From NCBI GenBank assembly GCA_965221635.1, contig OZ244902.1:124001-188000 (forward strand): a stretch of 64,000 bases of DNA. Direction: 5' to 3'. Source of the stretch: JAAXHB01 sp965221635. GTDB lineage: Bacteria; Actinomycetota; Acidimicrobiia; Acidimicrobiales; Aldehydirespiratoraceae. Shown piece after piece: positions 17,902 through 26,828 of this stretch. The position numbers and the translations under genes are program-made. How positions within the stretch are numbered: position 1 is the first letter of the stretch; the number at the start of each line of letters is the position of its first letter. The notes beneath the pieces are model-generated. The model did not search any database, was not told the DNA's origin, and saw only the letters and a program-made list of their open reading frames with translations.

Positions 17902-20481
17902 TCACGGGTTCAGGGCTTGCCGAAGGAAGCGGAGTTGCACCAGCAGCAGGTTTTCCGCCACCTGCTCCTGGGGGGTCATGTGGGTGATGCCGCTGAGGGG
18001 CACCACCGTGTGGAAGCGCCCGGCTTCGAGCAGGGCTTGGCTGAGGCGCAGCGTGTGAGCCACCACCACGTTGTCATCGGCGAGTCCGTGGATGAGCAGC
18101 AACGGACGGCGCAGGTCGGCGGCCAGCGGGGTGAGGTCGCTGCGCTGGTAGTTGAGGGGCTCGTCGCGTGGGTCGCCCAGGTAACGCTCGGTGTAGTGCG
18201 TGTCGTAGAGCCGCCAGTCCGTTACCGGCGCCCCGGCCACCGCGGCGTGGAACACGTCTGGGTGGCGCAGCACCGCCGCGGCTGCGAGGTAACCGCCGAA
18301 CGACCAGCCCCGGATGGCCACCCGGCCAAGATCCATGCGGGGTTCCGCCTCGGCCGCGGCTTGCAGGCCCTCGATCTGGTCTTCGAGCGCCGGTCCCAGC
18401 AAGTCGCCTTTCACGGCCCGTTCGAAGCCGGGGCCGCAGCCGGGGGTTCCGCGGCCGTCGATGATCAGCACCGCGAAGCCCTGATCGGCGAACCACTGCG
18501 AAGTGTGAAACGCCGCCTGGGCGTTCAGCACCCGCTGGGCGTGAGGCCCGCCGTAAGGGTCGAGCAGCACCGGCAAGCGTTTCGTGGTTGCCGCACCCGA
18601 CGACGCTGACGGCATCACAATGGCAGCCGGGAGCCGGCGGGCGCCCAACCTGGTGAGGGTGACGTTCAAATCAAGCTCGGGATCCGCCGCCAACGAGTCG
18701 ATCCGCAGAACCCGCTTCTGGTCGGGTGGGGGCGCATCCACCTGAGCCGAGTTTGGTGGCGTCTTCAACCCGGGTCCGGTTGGGGCGACGCCTTGCTCGG
18801 GCCCGGTCGCATCAATGCCGGCCGCCCGGTTGGGTGACGCATCGGGCGGCTCTGTGGTGGTTTCGGATGTGGGTTTCTGGAGTTGGATCACCTGGCAGTC
18901 CACGCCGGGGGACTGCAAGCTGCGGCCGGCAATCACTGCGGTGCTGCCACCGACGGCCGCTGAGTGTGTGCCTTGGGCGTGGGTGAGCCATTGCAGCGTG
19001 CCTTTCCAGGACACCTTGGCCAAGTGGGTTTCGGCGGGGTCTGTTGAGGCGATCACAAACACGCCGTCGGCGTCGGCGTGAACCACTTGGCGGATTTGCA
19101 GTTCGTCCTGGGTGATTGGCGTGCGGTCAACGCAAAGCCGCCTCGCCGGGCCGTGGTCTTCCACCGTGATCAGGCGACCCTCGAACTTCCTGGGTACTCC
19201 GGGCACGAGATCCACCCAGGCCGGGTCCCGAACCTCGTGAAGGGTGGAGCAAGCCCCGGTGACGGGATCCGCTTCGAGCACGGCCATCACCTGCTGATCG
19301 CGTGACTGCACCCCCAGGATCAGCCCCTCGTTGCTCCAGTTCACCGACGCCAGGTACTCCCAACCGTCGGCGTCCCAGGCCACGTCCACCCTGCCTCCAC
19401 CCGCGGTTGGAGTTGCTTTGCCGGAAGTGTGTTCGTCGGTGCTTGGCGCTGCGCTGCCGTCGGGGTGTTCGTCGGTTCTTGGCGCTGTGTTGCCGTCGGG
19501 GTGCCCTGCGGTGGTTGGCGCTGCGATCCGGTCGGTGGCCTCGTGGTTGCCCGGAACGATGCTTCGTTGATCGGGCACAGCAGCGGGCAGATCGAACACG
19601 GCCAGAGTGACTGCTGCGTTGGGGGTTCCCGCTGCCGGGTAGCGCACAGCGGTGGGGGCCGAATCGGGATTGGCCGGCGCGGAGATCCACCACTGGCGCA
19701 CGGGGCTGGTGTCCACACGGGCCACGAGCAGCTTCGTGCCACACGGCGACCACCAGTGACCGCGGTGGCGGCGCATCTCCTCGGCCGCAACGAACTCGGC
19801 CTGACCCCAGGTGACAAGCCCACCCCGCTCCCCTTCGTGGTCCGATGTGACCTCGGCGGTGTCACAGTCTTGGCCAGCGGTGGCGGAGTCACCGGGGTTG
19901 GAGTTTCCCGAAGCTCCTCTGGTGGGTCCCTCGTCCAGCGGGACGGGCTCGGCAACCACCCGCCTGTCGAAGGCTCCGTCGGTGACGCGCAGCTCTGATC
20001 CGCTCACGTAGGCCACGTGACGCCGATCGGGTGAAATGCGAGGATCGAACACGCCTGAGCGGGCGTCGAGCCGCTCCGCTTGGGCGGTCTCAAGGTTCAC
20101 CCGCCACAAAACCCCGGCCAGAGCGAACACCGCCACCCGAAGGTCGGGGTCTGCATCCCAGGCAACGATGCCCTCACCGGATTCTCGTGCGCGTTCTCGC
20201 CGGGCTCGCTCCGCCGCGGGCAGATCGCCCACACCGGCGTGGCCGTTGGAAGACTCAAGCGTTCGCGGATCGGCTACGAGACGCTCACGGCCCGAGTCCA
20301 CATCCAGCACCCACAGCGCGTGGTGGGGGTCGGTGGGCCCCGACGAGCGCAGGAACACCACCCGGTTGCCGTCCGGCGACACCCGAAAGTCGCGTGGCGC
20401 GCCCAGCGTGAAGTTGCGGGTGCGGGCACTTCTGCGAGGAAACGAATCGTCGCCACCGGCAGCGACCGTCGCCGATGTCAT
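17902..20481 (-). CDS. S9 family peptidase (dipeptidyl peptidase IV/prolyl oligopeptidase type)
   Basis: A serine peptidase that would cut short peptides after Pro or Ala. The N-terminal two thirds form the DPP IV-type beta-propeller (DFRVSPDGNRVVFLRS, then ISPDRRHVAYVSG). The C-terminal third is an alpha/beta hydrolase with nucleophile Ser in GWSFGGYLAAAA, the Asp/His part in LLIHGLADDNVVVAH and DPYGGPHAQRV for the oxyanion region. A Glu pair of the DPP IV amino-end clamp may be VAAEEMRRHRGHWWSP. There is no signal peptide, so it is cytoplasmic. An insertion of 12-residue repeats interrupts the propeller. I start at the ATG (MTSATVAAGG) with AGG just ahead; an upstream TTG would add ten residues. 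Total length about 859. Confidence 0.88.
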   Translation of the reverse strand: MTSATVAAGGDDSFPRRSARTRNFTLGAPRDFRVSPDGNRVVFLRSSGPTDPHHALWVLDVDSGRERLVADPRTLESSNGHAGVGDLPAAERARRERARESGEGIVAWDADPDLRVAVFALAGVLWRVNLETAQAERLDARSGVFDPRISPDRRHVAYVSGSELRVTDGAFDRRVVAEPVPLDEGPTRGASGNSNPGDSATAGQDCDTAEVTSDHEGERGGLVTWGQAEFVAAEEMRRHRGHWWSPCGTKLLVARVDTSPVRQWWISAPANPDSAPTAVRYPAAGTPNAAVTLAVFDLPAAVPDQRSIVPGNHEATDRIAAPTTAGHPDGNTAPRTDEHPDGSAAPSTDEHTSGKATPTAGGGRVDVAWDADGWEYLASVNWSNEGLILGVQSRDQQVMAVLEADPVTGACSTLHEVRDPAWVDLVPGVPRKFEGRLITVEDHGPARRLCVDRTPITQDELQIRQVVHADADGVFVIASTDPAETHLAKVSWKGTLQWLTHAQGTHSAAVGGSTAVIAGRSLQSPGVDCQVIQLQKPTSETTTEPPDASPNRAAGIDATGPEQGVAPTGPGLKTPPNSAQVDAPPPDQKRVLRIDSLAADPELDLNVTLTRLGARRLPAAIVMPSASSGAATTKRLPVLLDPYGGPHAQRVLNAQAAFHTSQWFADQGFAVLIIDGRGTPGCGPGFERAVKGDLLGPALEDQIEGLQAAAEAEPRMDLGRVAIRGWSFGGYLAAAAVLRHPDVFHAAVAGAPVTDWRLYDTHYTERYLGDPRDEPLNYQRSDLTPLAADLRRPLLLIHGLADDNVVVAHTLRLSQALLEAGRFHTVVPLSGITHMTPQEQVAENLLLVQLRFLRQALNP
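19429..19536 (-). repeat. 36-bp tandem repeats inside the S9 peptidase gene
   Basis: Three head-to-tail 36-bp units (19429, 19465, 19501), with a decayed fourth before them, encode 12-residue repeats of the form T-D-E-H-P-D-G-S-A-A-P-S. The unit length keeps the reading frame, so copy number can change without a frameshift. Confidence 0.8.
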
Positions 20482-20577
20482 CACCTGTTGGCTGTGGCCG
20501 GATCCCGACAAGTGACGTGACCGGCGCCGAACCGGCGAAGGGGCTTCTGCTCGTGGCGTTTGGCGTGCCGGGGGCGC

Positions 20578-21426
20578 CTATTGGGCACGAAACACCGGCT
20601 CGCGCTTCTCGGCGAAAGCCCGCATCGCCTCTGAGGTGTCGGCGGTTTTGAAGTTCACCGCCTGGCCCAGAGCCTCGGTTTCGAGGGCTTGGAACAGCGA
20701 CAACGCCGAGGCGCCGTTGAGGTAGCGCTTGGAAATGCCCAGCGCGATCGTGGGCCCCGCGGCGATCTCCGCGGCGAGCTTGTCCACCGCGGCGTCGAGT
20801 TCGGCGGCCGGCACCACCTCGTTGACAATCCCCAACTCGGCGCCCCGTTGAGCGTCGATGATCTCACCGGTGAACGCCAGACGCTTTGCTTCGTGCAGTC
20901 CGATCCGCTTGGGCAGCATCCACGAAGTGCCGAAATCAAGGCTCAACCCTCGACGGGCGAATATCAGCGAGAAGCGGGCCCGATCCGAGCACCACAGCAA
21001 GTCGGCGGCCAGGGCAAGGCCCAGACCGGCGCCCACCGCCACACCGTCCACCTTGGCGATCACCGGCTTTCGGCAGTCGTGTATGGCCATCACCGTGGCG
21101 GCGATGTCGCGCATCGAGTCCACCCCACGCCCGCCCGGGGCGGCGCCACGTTGGGTGAGTTCCGCGGCGTCGGGCGAGCCGGACTCGGACTGAGCCGAGT
21201 CGCGGTTCGACTGGTTGCCGCCGAGCACGTCCGCTCCGGCGCAGAAGTCGCCACCGGCGCCGGTGAGCACCGCGGCCCTGGCGCTGCCCTCGGAAATCTC
21301 GTCGAACGCGGTGCGCAGGGCGGCCCACATGTCTGGTGTGCAGGCGTTCTTGCGGTGGGGTCGGTCGATGGTGACGGTGGCCACGTCACCGTCGTGGTCA
21401 ACGCGGACGTGTTCGGAATTGGTCAC
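20578..21426 (-). CDS. Enoyl-CoA hydratase/isomerase family protein
   Basis: Crotonase-fold enzyme of 282 residues acting on acyl-CoA thioesters. The first oxyanion strand is AAVLTGAGGDFCAGADVLGG and the second is KVDGVAVGAGLGLALAADLLW. The hydratase Glu pair is only partly recognisable; the second position falls in the FARRGLSLDFGTSWMLPKRIG segment, so isomerase or another crotonase reaction is equally possible. A 30-residue Ser/Gly-rich insertion (SNRDSAQSESGSPD) sits after the first strand. The GTG start has AAGGAG seven bases ahead. It begins 42 bp after the EccC-like gene and may be transcribed with it. Confidence 0.85.
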   Translation of the reverse strand: MTNSEHVRVDHDGDVATVTIDRPHRKNACTPDMWAALRTAFDEISEGSARAAVLTGAGGDFCAGADVLGGNQSNRDSAQSESGSPDAAELTQRGAAPGGRGVDSMRDIAATVMAIHDCRKPVIAKVDGVAVGAGLGLALAADLLWCSDRARFSLIFARRGLSLDFGTSWMLPKRIGLHEAKRLAFTGEIIDAQRGAELGIVNEVVPAAELDAAVDKLAAEIAAGPTIALGISKRYLNGASALSLFQALETEALGQAVNFKTADTSEAMRAFAEKREPVFRAQ

Positions 21427-21468
21427 AGCGGGTGCTCCTTGGCGTTGTGGGTAGCAGTGCTGTTGACA

Positions 21469-24400
21469 CTACGGCGACTCGACCCGTTGCGACGGCGCTC
21501 GCACACACGCGATCTGCGCGGCAGTGGCGACACCTCCGGATGCAATGATGCAACGACCCGGATGGCGGGCCGGCACAATCCTCGGCGGCAAGGTCACGCC
21601 CAGCAGGTCGCCGTCGAGGGGACCGGGCCGCAGCAGCACTCCGGTGCGACACGCTCGCATCTCGTTCAGCCAATGCCCGTAACACGAACGCAGACGGTCA
21701 GCCGAGGTGGCCGCGATCACGTGCGTAGGAGTGTCGGGGTTGTTCAACAGCCCCACAAGCACCTGGTTGTGGTCCTCCACGCGCTCGGCGTTGTCCAGCA
21801 GCACCACCCGTCTGAATGCGGGCACGCCGGGATCGTCGGTTGGCGCGCCCACAGACTCGGCGGCGCCGAACGTTGCGGAGTCGCACGGCGCGGTGTCCGC
21901 ATCGGAGAACCCGTCTGCGTCATCAAGCGCCGTGGCTCCTGCCAGTGCGGTGGCCTCGCATTGCCGGGACAGGTCGCTCAACGTGGTGGGTTCCAATCCC
22001 AGGATCTGCGCCAGTTGGCTGTGCGGCGTGTCTGACACCACCACAATTTGGGCTCCTGCGTTCCGGGCTGCAACGGCCATCGCAGCGAGGGCAGAGGTGC
22101 GTCCGGTTCGGGCCGGTCCGAGCACGAGCGCGTGCTCGCCGTTGTGAAGGTCGAATCCGGTGGGCACCAGCCGGAGCTCGCACATGGCGAAGTCAAGCCT
22201 GATGCGGTGCGCGGTGATCTCACCGGCCACAGGCAGATCGCCGGCCCCAACCACCTCCGGCAACACCCCAATCTTGACCGGTGCAGCCAAATCGTCGCCG
22301 TGGCCTGTGCAGGCCGTTGCGTGTTGAGCGGCCGCGGTCTCAAGGTCTTGGGGGGTGGGCAGGGCCACCTGAACCTCCACGCCGTCGGCGCCGCGCAGGG
22401 CTCGGCCCGGGTTGAGCGTTGTTGTGTCGGCCCGCAAACCGAACCGAAGCGCGTCACCGATCTCGGCGGTGTTATGAACGAGCACCACTCCCGCCGACGC
22501 GGCCAGCTCCGCGGGCAGGTCCGCCGCCCTGCCGGCGCTCACCGCCACCCTCACCCCCACCGCCGGGCCGTTGCTCCAGATGCGGGCGAACTGCTGATGC
22601 GGTTCGGTTTCACGCACCGGATCGTGGTGGCGGGCCAGGCCGGCCAGGTCGTCCACCAGCAGCACCAAGTCGGGCCGTTCCGGGCCGTCGGCGCAACCTT
22701 GGGGTAGCGCACGGCGGGCGGAGATCTCGTCGTCAAGGTAACGCAGCAAACGGATCCGCCGTTCCGAGTCCGAAGGGCGTGCCACCGTGCCCACCTGTGG
22801 CAGGGACTCGAGTTGGGTGAGCCGTCCCGCGTCGAGGTCAATCACATGGACGTGCAACCGGCTCGGCGAGGCGTGTCGGCACAAGTCCAGCGCCAGCATC
22901 TTGAGCGTGGTGGAGGTGCCCGAACCGGGTGCGCCGATCACCACGAGGTGCCCGTCGGCCGGGTTCCAACCGTCGCTGTACTGGCGTTGGTTGGACGGGT
23001 CGTCAACAAGCCAAGCCGCAAGGCGGTCCTGCTTCGACGCCCCGCCGGCGGCCCCTGCTTCACCGACCTCGACTTGTGGGGACAGTTCGTCCGCACCCAA
23101 CTGATCCGGGCCGCCACCAAACGAAGCGTGCGACAACCGGGCCGCGATCTGTTGGAGTTGGTCGACGCTCAATTGATCCGGCAGAGGCGCAGGCCACGGC
23201 GAACGCGGCGGGAGTCCACCACGCAGACGATGCGCTCCCTGAGCGGCCTCCACGATCAAGTCAAGGTCACTGCGCTCGCCGTTCGCGTGAGCGGTTTGCG
23301 CAGCCGCGCCAGACGGATCGGCGTCGGCGGGGTCAGTTGCCGGGCTGGGATCGGCCGGAATCGCGCCGTGGTCGCCGTCGATGGCGTGACCGTCGTCGAT
23401 GTCGTACTGGTCTTGCACCACCACACGCAAACCGGCCGCCGCGCTGGGAGTGACTCCGGTGACAAGCGCGGCTTGGAAGCCGGTTAGTTCGCCAGGGCCG
23501 AATCGGGCGAGTGCCCTGCCGGGGCGACCACGTGGGATGTCGGCCGCGTCGGGAGCGCCGATCACGTCGTTGGAGTCGTGACGGTCTGTCACGCGCAACG
23601 CCACTCTGCATGACGTGTTGGCGCGGATGTCCTCGGTTACCACCCCGGCTGGGCGCTGGGTGGCCAGCACCAGGTGTACGCCAAGGCTTCGCCCGCGCTG
23701 CGCCACACCCACCAGCGAATGCAGAAAACCAGGCAGCTCCGCGGCGAGCGTCGCGAATTCGTCCACCACCACAACAAGCCGAGGCAACGGCTCCTTGCTT
23801 GGGGCTGGATCGGCGGCGCGGGCCTTGGCGTGAGCCGTTGCCCCGTGTTGCGCGTGGTAGGCGGCGAGATCGTCGACCCCGGCTTCTCGCAGCCTCGTTT
23901 CTCGGTATCGGAGTTCGGCCTCAAGGCACAGCAGCGCCCGCTCTGCGAGGCGGTCGTCCAGGTCGGTGACCATGCCCGCGGTGTGAGGAAGTTGCGCGCA
24001 ACGATCAAAGGCCGCGCCGCCCTTGTAGTCCACCAACACGAACGCCACCTGCTCGGGTGGAGCGGCCAAGGCCAGTCCTGCAACGAGGGTGCGCAGCAAT
24101 TCCGACTTGCCCGACCCGGTGGTGCCGCCCACAAGCAGGTGCGGGCCGTCGGCCACAAGGTCGATCACCGTGGCGCCTTGAGCGTCCGCGCCGATCGGGG
24201 TGGCAAGTGCGGAGGTTGCGGGGAGAGAGTCCCAATGGGCCGCCAGTTGTTGAGCGTTGGGCGGCCCTCCCACAAGGTCCAGCAGCGAGACCTGATCGGG
24301 CAGCCCTCCACCTGCGGTGCGCCACTCCGGATCGTCGAGCCGGGCCAGCGCCGCGGTGGCGCAGGCAGCGATGCGAGTGGTCATTCCCCAACCGAGCACC

Positions 24401-26256
24401 GGTTCGAGCACCGCGGAGGTGCGCGGGTCGATCAGGCGCACCCGACCGCAGAGGTGGTCGATCTCCACCACCGTGCTGCACGACGCAGGCAAGTCATGGG
24501 CGTCGGCGGTGGTGACGATTCCCGCCACCCGGCTCAGTGCCAGCGCCGCCCGGCCTGCCGCGGCCCGTCCGGCGAGCAGTTCGGAGCCTTCGATCACCAC
24601 CAGACGCAACCGCCGCGACCGCTCGGCCGCCAGTGCCTCCACCACGCCGTTGGCGGCACGCAACCCGTTGGCCACAAGCGCCCCGCGGCCACCGGCAGGA
24701 TCGTCGCAATGTGGCAGCCACCGCGCCCAAGACCAGTGTCCGCAACTTCGGGGCGACTGCGCGGCCTGTGTCCAATCGGCGGCAGTGGCACATGCGCCTT
24801 CTTGGAGAACGGGTGCCCTGTCTTCGTCTGTTGCGCGTGTCTTGTGGCTGGATGCGAGCACCGCAACAGCAAGGTCGGCTGGGCCGTGAAGGACCGCGGC
24901 CTGCACGATCAGGCAACGAGCAATGCTGCGCGCCACCGCAGGTGGACCCACGATCCCAACCACCTCGCCCGCCCGCAACGACACCGGAACTGGCACGCAC
25001 CGGAGGGCACCCATGGCGCGTACCGCTTCCACCGCCTCCGGCGCGGCTGCGCCTGGCCTCTGGACAGAGCGACTCTCTGTTGGCTTCGCCGATGCGGCGG
25101 CCGCTCCGGACTCTGCCTGCGGGTCGCTGTCTCTCGCCTCCAGCCGGGGGGCGAAGGCCAGGTCTGCGGTGCCCACGCCGAGCTGCATGGCGTCGGGGTC
25201 GTTGAGGCGACGCTCCCAGCAGCGCACCGACAGCGCCACGGCCCGGCGGCAGATCTCCGCCGGGTCGGGAAGGATCGTGATCCGACGGCGGCGCTCCGCT
25301 GCCCAAACCGCCGGCAGGGCGTTTGCCAGTCTGCGCACCCGCGCAGCCACCTGCTCGCATGCGCGGGTGTGGGCCTTGCGGGCCCGCCGTTTGCGTTCCT
25401 GCCACGTGGCGACGCTCAGCAACGGCCCGAGCACCGCGAAGACGGCCATGAAGGGACTCCACACCAACGCCAGCACAAGCCCCACCACCACAGGCAGCAC
25501 GATTCCCGCCCACGAAAGCGGCTCCGGCTCGGGCTGATCCGGTGGTTTCGCGGGAACCGGCAGCGACGCCGGCGTGAGAGGGGGTCGGCGACGAGGTGGT
25601 CGGTTGAACGGCACCCGGCCGGCGTTGGCGCCAAGGCCGACGCGAGCCGCTGCGTGCTCGTCGCTGATCGCCGGTCGAAAGTGCAGTTCGGTTGCGCCGA
25701 CCCGCACCGCCGCGGCGGCAGGAACCACAGCCGGGCGGGTCAAGGCTTCGGCGTTCACGAACGTTCCGTTGTGCGACCCCAGATCCGCGATCCGGGGCCG
25801 CTCCCCCGCACCGGCGGTGATCTTGGCGTGACGCAACGAAACGGCCGGGTCACCCAACCTCAACGTGCAGTCGCGGCTGCGCCCCACCAACCAGTCTTCA
25901 CGCTGCGCGGGCAACGGGTGGATCTCCCCGGCGCGCAATCCCCCCGACACGGCCACCACCATCGGTGGCCGACCATCCGGCAAACCAGGCGCGTCCGCCG
26001 AGGTGGGCTGTGTCGGCGAAGCGGTTTCGTGCCGGTAGTGGGCAACCAGAAGCGATCCTTCCCAAAGGGTGATCGGCGCCAACGGCTCGTCGAGGTGGTG
26101 CAGACGCCCGTCGATGTCGAGGCCCACCAACTGATCGGGTTCGCCCACACTCAACGCCGTCACAAGGTCGGCGATGGTGTGGCCGGTCAGGCCGTCGTGT
26201 CCGCCTCGGATCTCGACGATTCGTTCGGTTGTGCCCACCCGGTGACGCAGCCGCAC
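21469..26256 (-). CDS. EssC/EccC-like type VII secretion ATPase with FHA domain
   Basis: Motor ATPase of a WXG100 (type VII) secretion system, 1595 residues. Order: an N-terminal ubiquitin-like or FHA-like fold (1-80), a forkhead-associated domain (about 95-190; LVGRSRDCTLRLGD and LGSHNGTFVN), two transmembrane helices (about 245-285), then three FtsK/SpoIIIE-type ATPase domains. D1 has an intact Walker A GTTGSGKSE (about 707-715) and Walker B VVVVDEFATL. D2 (GAPGSGTST, about 1108) and D3 (GPARTGRTS, about 1380) lack the Walker lysine, as is usual for the substrate-controlled domains in this family. FHA plus ATPase in one chain is the Firmicutes EssC plan rather than the mycobacterial EccC plan. 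GTG start; 33 bp after the WXG100 gene. Confidence 0.88.
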   Translation of the reverse strand: MRLRHRVGTTERIVEIRGGHDGLTGHTIADLVTALSVGEPDQLVGLDIDGRLHHLDEPLAPITLWEGSLLVAHYRHETASPTQPTSADAPGLPDGRPPMVVAVSGGLRAGEIHPLPAQREDWLVGRSRDCTLRLGDPAVSLRHAKITAGAGERPRIADLGSHNGTFVNAEALTRPAVVPAAAAVRVGATELHFRPAISDEHAAARVGLGANAGRVPFNRPPRRRPPLTPASLPVPAKPPDQPEPEPLSWAGIVLPVVVGLVLALVWSPFMAVFAVLGPLLSVATWQERKRRARKAHTRACEQVAARVRRLANALPAVWAAERRRRITILPDPAEICRRAVALSVRCWERRLNDPDAMQLGVGTADLAFAPRLEARDSDPQAESGAAAASAKPTESRSVQRPGAAAPEAVEAVRAMGALRCVPVPVSLRAGEVVGIVGPPAVARSIARCLIVQAAVLHGPADLAVAVLASSHKTRATDEDRAPVLQEGACATAADWTQAAQSPRSCGHWSWARWLPHCDDPAGGRGALVANGLRAANGVVEALAAERSRRLRLVVIEGSELLAGRAAAGRAALALSRVAGIVTTADAHDLPASCSTVVEIDHLCGRVRLIDPRTSAVLEPVLGWGMTTRIAACATAALARLDDPEWRTAGGGLPDQVSLLDLVGGPPNAQQLAAHWDSLPATSALATPIGADAQGATVIDLVADGPHLLVGGTTGSGKSELLRTLVAGLALAAPPEQVAFVLVDYKGGAAFDRCAQLPHTAGMVTDLDDRLAERALLCLEAELRYRETRLREAGVDDLAAYHAQHGATAHAKARAADPAPSKEPLPRLVVVVDEFATLAAELPGFLHSLVGVAQRGRSLGVHLVLATQRPAGVVTEDIRANTSCRVALRVTDRHDSNDVIGAPDAADIPRGRPGRALARFGPGELTGFQAALVTGVTPSAAAGLRVVVQDQYDIDDGHAIDGDHGAIPADPSPATDPADADPSGAAAQTAHANGERSDLDLIVEAAQGAHRLRGGLPPRSPWPAPLPDQLSVDQLQQIAARLSHASFGGGPDQLGADELSPQVEVGEAGAAGGASKQDRLAAWLVDDPSNQRQYSDGWNPADGHLVVIGAPGSGTSTTLKMLALDLCRHASPSRLHVHVIDLDAGRLTQLESLPQVGTVARPSDSERRIRLLRYLDDEISARRALPQGCADGPERPDLVLLVDDLAGLARHHDPVRETEPHQQFARIWSNGPAVGVRVAVSAGRAADLPAELAASAGVVLVHNTAEIGDALRFGLRADTTTLNPGRALRGADGVEVQVALPTPQDLETAAAQHATACTGHGDDLAAPVKIGVLPEVVGAGDLPVAGEITAHRIRLDFAMCELRLVPTGFDLHNGEHALVLGPARTGRTSALAAMAVAARNAGAQIVVVSDTPHSQLAQILGLEPTTLSDLSRQCEATALAGATALDDADGFSDADTAPCDSATFGAAESVGAPTDDPGVPAFRRVVLLDNAERVEDHNQVLVGLLNNPDTPTHVIAATSADRLRSCYGHWLNEMRACRTGVLLRPGPLDGDLLGVTLPPRIVPARHPGRCIIASGGVATAAQIACVRAPSQRVESP

Positions 26257-26289
26257 CTCAGCGGCAGCCGGTCGAGCGGCGTGGGGAAC

Positions 26290-26565
26290 TCAGACTGTGT
26301 CCAAGGCGCTCACCCCGGCGGCAAGCTCGGCGGAGATGAAACCGGCGTGCTCGCCGAGCATGTCGCACAACGCTCGCAAACTGGGCCGGAACTCGGTCTC
26401 CCACATGGCACGGAACCGGTCGGCGCGGGCGCCTTGCCAGGTGGTGCCGTCGATGCCGGCCTGCACCGCGGCGATCACCCCCTCGGCGGTTTCCTTTTGG
26501 CGGGCGAAGTTCGCCGCCAGTTGCTCCATCTGAGACTTGGACATCACCAGCATGTCACCAGCCAT
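26290..26565 (-). CDS. WXG100 family secretion substrate (ESAT-6-like)
   Basis: A 91-residue helical-hairpin protein typical of type VII secretion substrates or chaperones. The W-x-G turn is WQG at residues 43-45, and two predicted helices (about 8-38 and 48-85) flank it. A possible YxxxE-type export signal is absent; the tail has FISAELAAGVSALD. The start is the ATG giving MAGDMLVMSK, six codons inside the longest frame, because GGAAGGAG then lies 5 bases ahead. It is directly upstream of the EccC-like ATPase and surely in its operon. Only one WXG100 gene is present, so it may form a homodimer. Confidence 0.88.
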   Translation of the reverse strand: MAGDMLVMSKSQMEQLAANFARQKETAEGVIAAVQAGIDGTTWQGARADRFRAMWETEFRPSLRALCDMLGEHAGFISAELAAGVSALDTV

Positions 26566-26603
26566 CACAACTCCTTCCATAGGTTATAAGTGCAATCCCA
26601 GTT

Positions 26604-26616
26604 ATATCAGTGATAT
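26604..26616. promoter_or_regulatory. Palindrome ATATCA-G-TGATAT upstream of the WXG100 gene
   Basis: A perfect 6-bp inverted repeat with one central base lies about 40 bp before the WXG100 start, in the only AT-rich patch nearby. On the minus strand TATAAC-like hexamers overlap it and follow it, so it may be an operator covering the promoter of the secretion locus. Confidence 0.4.
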
Positions 26617-26796
26617 CCGTCCGTTCCAACACCTCGGCGGCGGATGATCCAAACGACAGGCGGTCGATCGTGTCGTCGGGCCGGTTTCCTCCGGTGGGAG
26701 TCACACTGACCGGACTGCCAACCCTGTCGGCGACGGCTCAAAGCCACGCCTCACCCCTTCGCGCACCTCGCTCACGTTCCACCGGCCGGGCTGCGA

Positions 26797-26814
26797 GCCT
26801 TCCCGGCGGAAGGC
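26797..26814 (-). terminator. Hairpin after the enoyl-CoA hydratase gene
   Basis: GCCTTCC/GGAAGGC with a CGGC loop lies 15 bp past the stop codon. It has no T-tract; moderate terminator candidate. Confidence 0.35.
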
Positions 26815-26828
26815 CCGCCGAGCTACCC

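Noticed and set aside
23674..26589. A 971-residue plus-strand open frame antisense to the EccC-like gene
   Set aside because: Arg/Gly/His-rich, without any domain signature, and fully covered by the FHA-FtsK ATPase on the other strand.
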